Shown one piece after another: positions 61,465 to 64,000 of a DNA stretch of 64,000 bases. Origin of the DNA: Leeuwenhoekiella sp044542075 (GTDB taxonomy: Bacteria; Bacteroidota; Bacteroidia; Flavobacteriales; Flavobacteriaceae); assembly GCF_044542075.1 (NCBI RefSeq), contig NZ_JBITTU010000010.1:62001-126000 (forward strand), given 5' to 3'. The notes beneath the pieces were generated by a model that saw nothing but the letters and a program-made list of their open reading frames with translations, ran no database searches and was not told the origin of the DNA. The position numbers and the translations under genes are program-made. How positions within the stretch are numbered: the first letter of the stretch is position 1; each line of letters starts with the position of its first letter.

Positions 61465-64000
61465 TTAAAAGTCAAATTGTAAACCAAAATTGTAAACAGA
61501 CTGAATAGGATAACCTAAACCGTTACCTCCCATTTCTGGATCCCAAAGATCAAAACTGCTCCACACGGCAAGGTTTAATGCACTCACATAAACTCGTAAA
61601 GATTTTATATTTAGAGCATTCAGCACTTTTTCTGGAGCCTTATAGCCTATTTCAACATTTTTTAATCTTAAAAAGTCACCATTACGCAACCACCAGGTAG
61701 ATCGTTGTATATTATTTGTTTCCTGAGTTTGACTAAGACGTGGCCAGAATGCATACGCATCTCGATTATCTTCAGACCAGTAATCTTCTGCGATTACATT
61801 TAACAAACCATTTTGATATCTTCCTTCTACAATAAAAGGAGCAATACGGCGAGGGTCTATAAAGAATGAAGATCTAGCTGAACCTTGAAAGAACATACTC
61901 AAATCAAGATTTTTGTATCCTACACTACCTCCAAAACCATAGATAAACTCAGGAACAGTAGGTAAACCAATAGGCACTTGATCTAAAGGAGTAATTTGCC
62001 CATCACCATTTACATCGCGGTATTTAATATCGCCACCGTTTACATCCCCAAATTGAGTAGGAGAGTTATTAACCTCTTCCTGATCTACAAAAAGACGCTC
62101 TGCTATGTACCCGTAAGTTTGACTTGAGTGCTGCCCTACACGTGATAAATAACTTAATTCATCTGGATAATTTAATTCGTCATATTGGGTGATTTCATTC
62201 GTTGCATAGGTCATTGTTGCGCGCAATTGAGTCCACCAGTTATTGTTAAACTGCTTGTTATAATCTAACGCAACCTCAAAACCATGGCTTTCTAGTTCTG
62301 CAAAGTTTGCTTGTGGTTGAGCCGTTAACCCTATTACAGATCCTATTTCAGAACGTGTTTGTAAGATATTGCTACGCTTTTGCTTAAAAATATCTACTGT
62401 TACATTTAGAGATTTGTAAAGCTCTAAGTCTATACCTAGATTGTATTGCTCAGACTCTTCCCATCCTATTTCTTCATTAGGATATCTGGAAACTAAAACA
62501 CCAGGTCTGCCATAATTAAAATCCTGACCGAAGGTTGCTCCATAAAAAGGATTATTAGAGTTTACATTAGATAAGTAAAAGAAGCGGTCCCTGTCTTCAC
62601 CTATTTGATCATTACCTGCTCTACCATAAGTTAAACGTAATTTTAGATTAGTTACCGCATCACTTAACGGTTCAAAGAATTTCTCCTTAGATATTCTCCA
62701 CCCTAAACCAACTGATGGGAAAAAACCATAACGATGTCCTTTTGCAAATCGTTCTGAACCATTATAACCAAAACTGAATGACGTTAAGTATCTATCATCA
62801 AAAGCATACGATAAACTACCTGATATCCCGTGATTACGAAATGGTAAAGAACCTTGTAAATCGTTACCTACAACCCCGTTCTCTGTACTATAAATTAGGT
62901 TAAGCAACATTGCAGAAACAGCGTGCTTTTCATCAAACGTACGGTTGTAATTTATTTGCGATTCATTATAAATCCTAGAATTAATGCTTTGACGGTTAGA
63001 ACCACCTATAACATCTATAAATTCAGTACCAGTAGTACCTATAGAGCCTTCACTGCCATCGTTAAGTACACTTAGACTTATTGAATTATCTATAGGGTTA
63101 AGCGAAGAAGAATAATAAAAAGGATTGTATTGACGCTGAATCTCATAAAAAGCATAGCGTCTTATATATCCCATAGATCTAAAGCTTAATCCTTCGGTTA
63201 TAAAAGCTAGATCTTGCTTGATTTGTATCTGCGCTTGTATTGTAGAGGCTTTACTGGTTTGATATCCTTTTACCATCTCTGCATACGGATTAAATAAAAG
63301 CGAATTACCTCCCAATTGCGAGGGTGCACCTCCAAATAACGGATGCTCAATAAGCGGTTTTAATTCTTGCGGATAAATAGCAGGAAACGCTACAGGATTT
63401 GACCAAACAGCAGTATTAAATACATATGTCCCCCCTGAAACAGGGCTGCCATCATACCTATCACTACCACCTACCGGACCATTATAATCATCAAATTGAC
63501 CATAAACATTAAGCGATAAGTCTGTAGTTTCCGTAAGTTCTATATCTAAATTACTTCTTATAGAATAGTTACGTAGTTTAATGTTACTATTAAAGTTATT
63601 AATAGGCTCTACATCTAAGATTCCATTATCTATATTATAAGTACCTGCAACATAATATCGTGCCTTCTCAGAACCTCCGCTTGCACTTATATTTATACTT
63701 TCATTTACCGTATAATCTTTAACCATCTTATCTATCCAGTTATTACTAGGATACAAAAGGGGATTATCTCCCGCAGCTGTTCTATCTATTTTTGTTTGAG
63801 TATAGGGTAATATTGCCTGGCGGTCTCTAGTAAGAGCAGCTTCATTAGCCATATTCATATAGGTGATATTATCTGCGAAGTTGAAATTCTTAGTATTAGA
63901 GGAAACCCGTGTTTGAGATCTAAAACTAAAATTAGTTTTACCAGATTTACCACGTTTTGTTGTAATTAAAACCACCCCGTTTGCTCCTCGTGCACCATAA
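61465..64000 (-). CDS. SusC/RagA family TonB-dependent transporter, N-terminus beyond window
   Basis: The in-frame sequence runs to the window edge with YGARGANGVVLITTKRGKSG, the end of the plug domain, so at least 840 residues of plug end and barrel are present and the signal peptide, beta-sandwich and most of the plug are missing. The barrel ends YPIQSVYNFGLQFDF. A GTG at 63975 is not the start, because the plug motif continues upstream of it. It forms the transport pair with the SusD gene 11 bp downstream and heads the visible part of the PUL. Any regulator (HTCS or ECF/anti-sigma) would be outside the window. Confidence 0.96.
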   Translation of the reverse strand, partial: YGARGANGVVLITTKRGKSGKTNFSFRSQTRVSSNTKNFNFADNITYMNMANEAALTRDRQAILPYTQTKIDRTAAGDNPLLYPSNNWIDKMVKDYTVNESINISASGGSEKARYYVAGTYNIDNGILDVEPINNFNSNIKLRNYSIRSNLDIELTETTDLSLNVYGQFDDYNGPVGGSDRYDGSPVSGGTYVFNTAVWSNPVAFPAIYPQELKPLIEHPLFGGAPSQLGGNSLLFNPYAEMVKGYQTSKASTIQAQIQIKQDLAFITEGLSFRSMGYIRRYAFYEIQRQYNPFYYSSSLNPIDNSISLSVLNDGSEGSIGTTGTEFIDVIGGSNRQSINSRIYNESQINYNRTFDEKHAVSAMLLNLIYSTENGVVGNDLQGSLPFRNHGISGSLSYAFDDRYLTSFSFGYNGSERFAKGHRYGFFPSVGLGWRISKEKFFEPLSDAVTNLKLRLTYGRAGNDQIGEDRDRFFYLSNVNSNNPFYGATFGQDFNYGRPGVLVSRYPNEEIGWEESEQYNLGIDLELYKSLNVTVDIFKQKRSNILQTRSEIGSVIGLTAQPQANFAELESHGFEVALDYNKQFNNNWWTQLRATMTYATNEITQYDELNYPDELSYLSRVGQHSSQTYGYIAERLFVDQEEVNNSPTQFGDVNGGDIKYRDVNGDGQITPLDQVPIGLPTVPEFIYGFGGSVGYKNLDLSMFFQGSARSSFFIDPRRIAPFIVEGRYQNGLLNVIAEDYWSEDNRDAYAFWPRLSQTQETNNIQRSTWWLRNGDFLRLKNVEIGYKAPEKVLNALNIKSLRVYVSALNLAVWSSFDLWDPEMGGNGLGYPIQSVYNFGLQFDF

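Overview
The window reads as a chromosome segment of a marine-type member of the Flavobacteriaceae (Bacteroidota). Evidence: low G+C, AT-rich spacers, -7 promoter boxes of the Bacteroidota form TAnnTTTG (upstream of cvfB, the RsmB-like gene, purL and the Yellow-like gene), two SusC/SusD pairs, menaquinone genes, a four-helix-bundle S23-like gene and PUL-type lipoprotein families (DUF4998, DUF4959/DUF5000). The genus cannot be fixed from the sequence. No rRNA, tRNA, CRISPR array, transposase or phage gene was recognised.

Layout. 1-6527 (minus strand): a menaquinone block (hotdog thioesterase, isochorismate synthase, menD, DUF2853, closed by a terminator), then cvfB, menB and two PH-domain membrane proteins, the last cut by the window start. 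6618-13739: mixed housekeeping and envelope genes: a small alpha/beta hydrolase, a plant-type LRR secreted protein, an outer-membrane phospholipase A, a Skp/OmpH chaperone, an ECF sigma factor with a membrane protein and a Spy-like 'sensor' protein, and a BNR-propeller lipoprotein. 13817-18884: RsmB-like RNA methyltransferase and full-length purL. 19016-23812 (minus): a SusC/SusD pair with no enzyme beside it. 24211-32546 (plus): fatty-acid degradation: acyl-CoA synthetase, MarR regulator, then a fadN-fadA-fadE-like set of the Bacillus type. This operon carries a hairpin-rich insert between fadN and fadA, and an S23-like four-helix gene between fadA and fadE whose borders are complementary purine/pyrimidine tracts. 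33246-35609: a very large curlin-repeat (functional-amyloid-like) protein. 35874-40865 (plus): a propeller protein, an MFS transporter, a CBM9-like lipoprotein, a Yellow/royal-jelly-family protein and an aldo/keto reductase. 40926-64000 (minus): a polysaccharide utilization locus.

The PUL runs from a SusC (cut by the window end) and SusD, through two surface-type lipoproteins, a lipoprotein with an HExxH metal-protease-like motif, a BNR_4 propeller protein that resembles lyases acting on Rha/GlcA linkages, a GH2 enzyme, a GH16 enzyme, two DUF2264 proteins around a GH105 unsaturated-uronyl hydrolase, an aspartyl-protease-like lipoprotein and an MG2/plug-domain protein. A lyase candidate, GH105, DUF2264, GH2 and GH16 without any sulfatase in view point to a uronic-acid-bearing galactan or arabinogalactan-protein-like substrate. 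Ulvan or another GlcA/Rha polymer is the main alternative, because upstream genes lie outside the window.

Most notable for follow-up: the S23-like gene with complementary borders inside the fad mRNA, the palindromes shared by the susC and acyl-CoA synthetase promoters, the roughly 70-strand curlin-like protein, and the protease-like lipoproteins built into the PUL.
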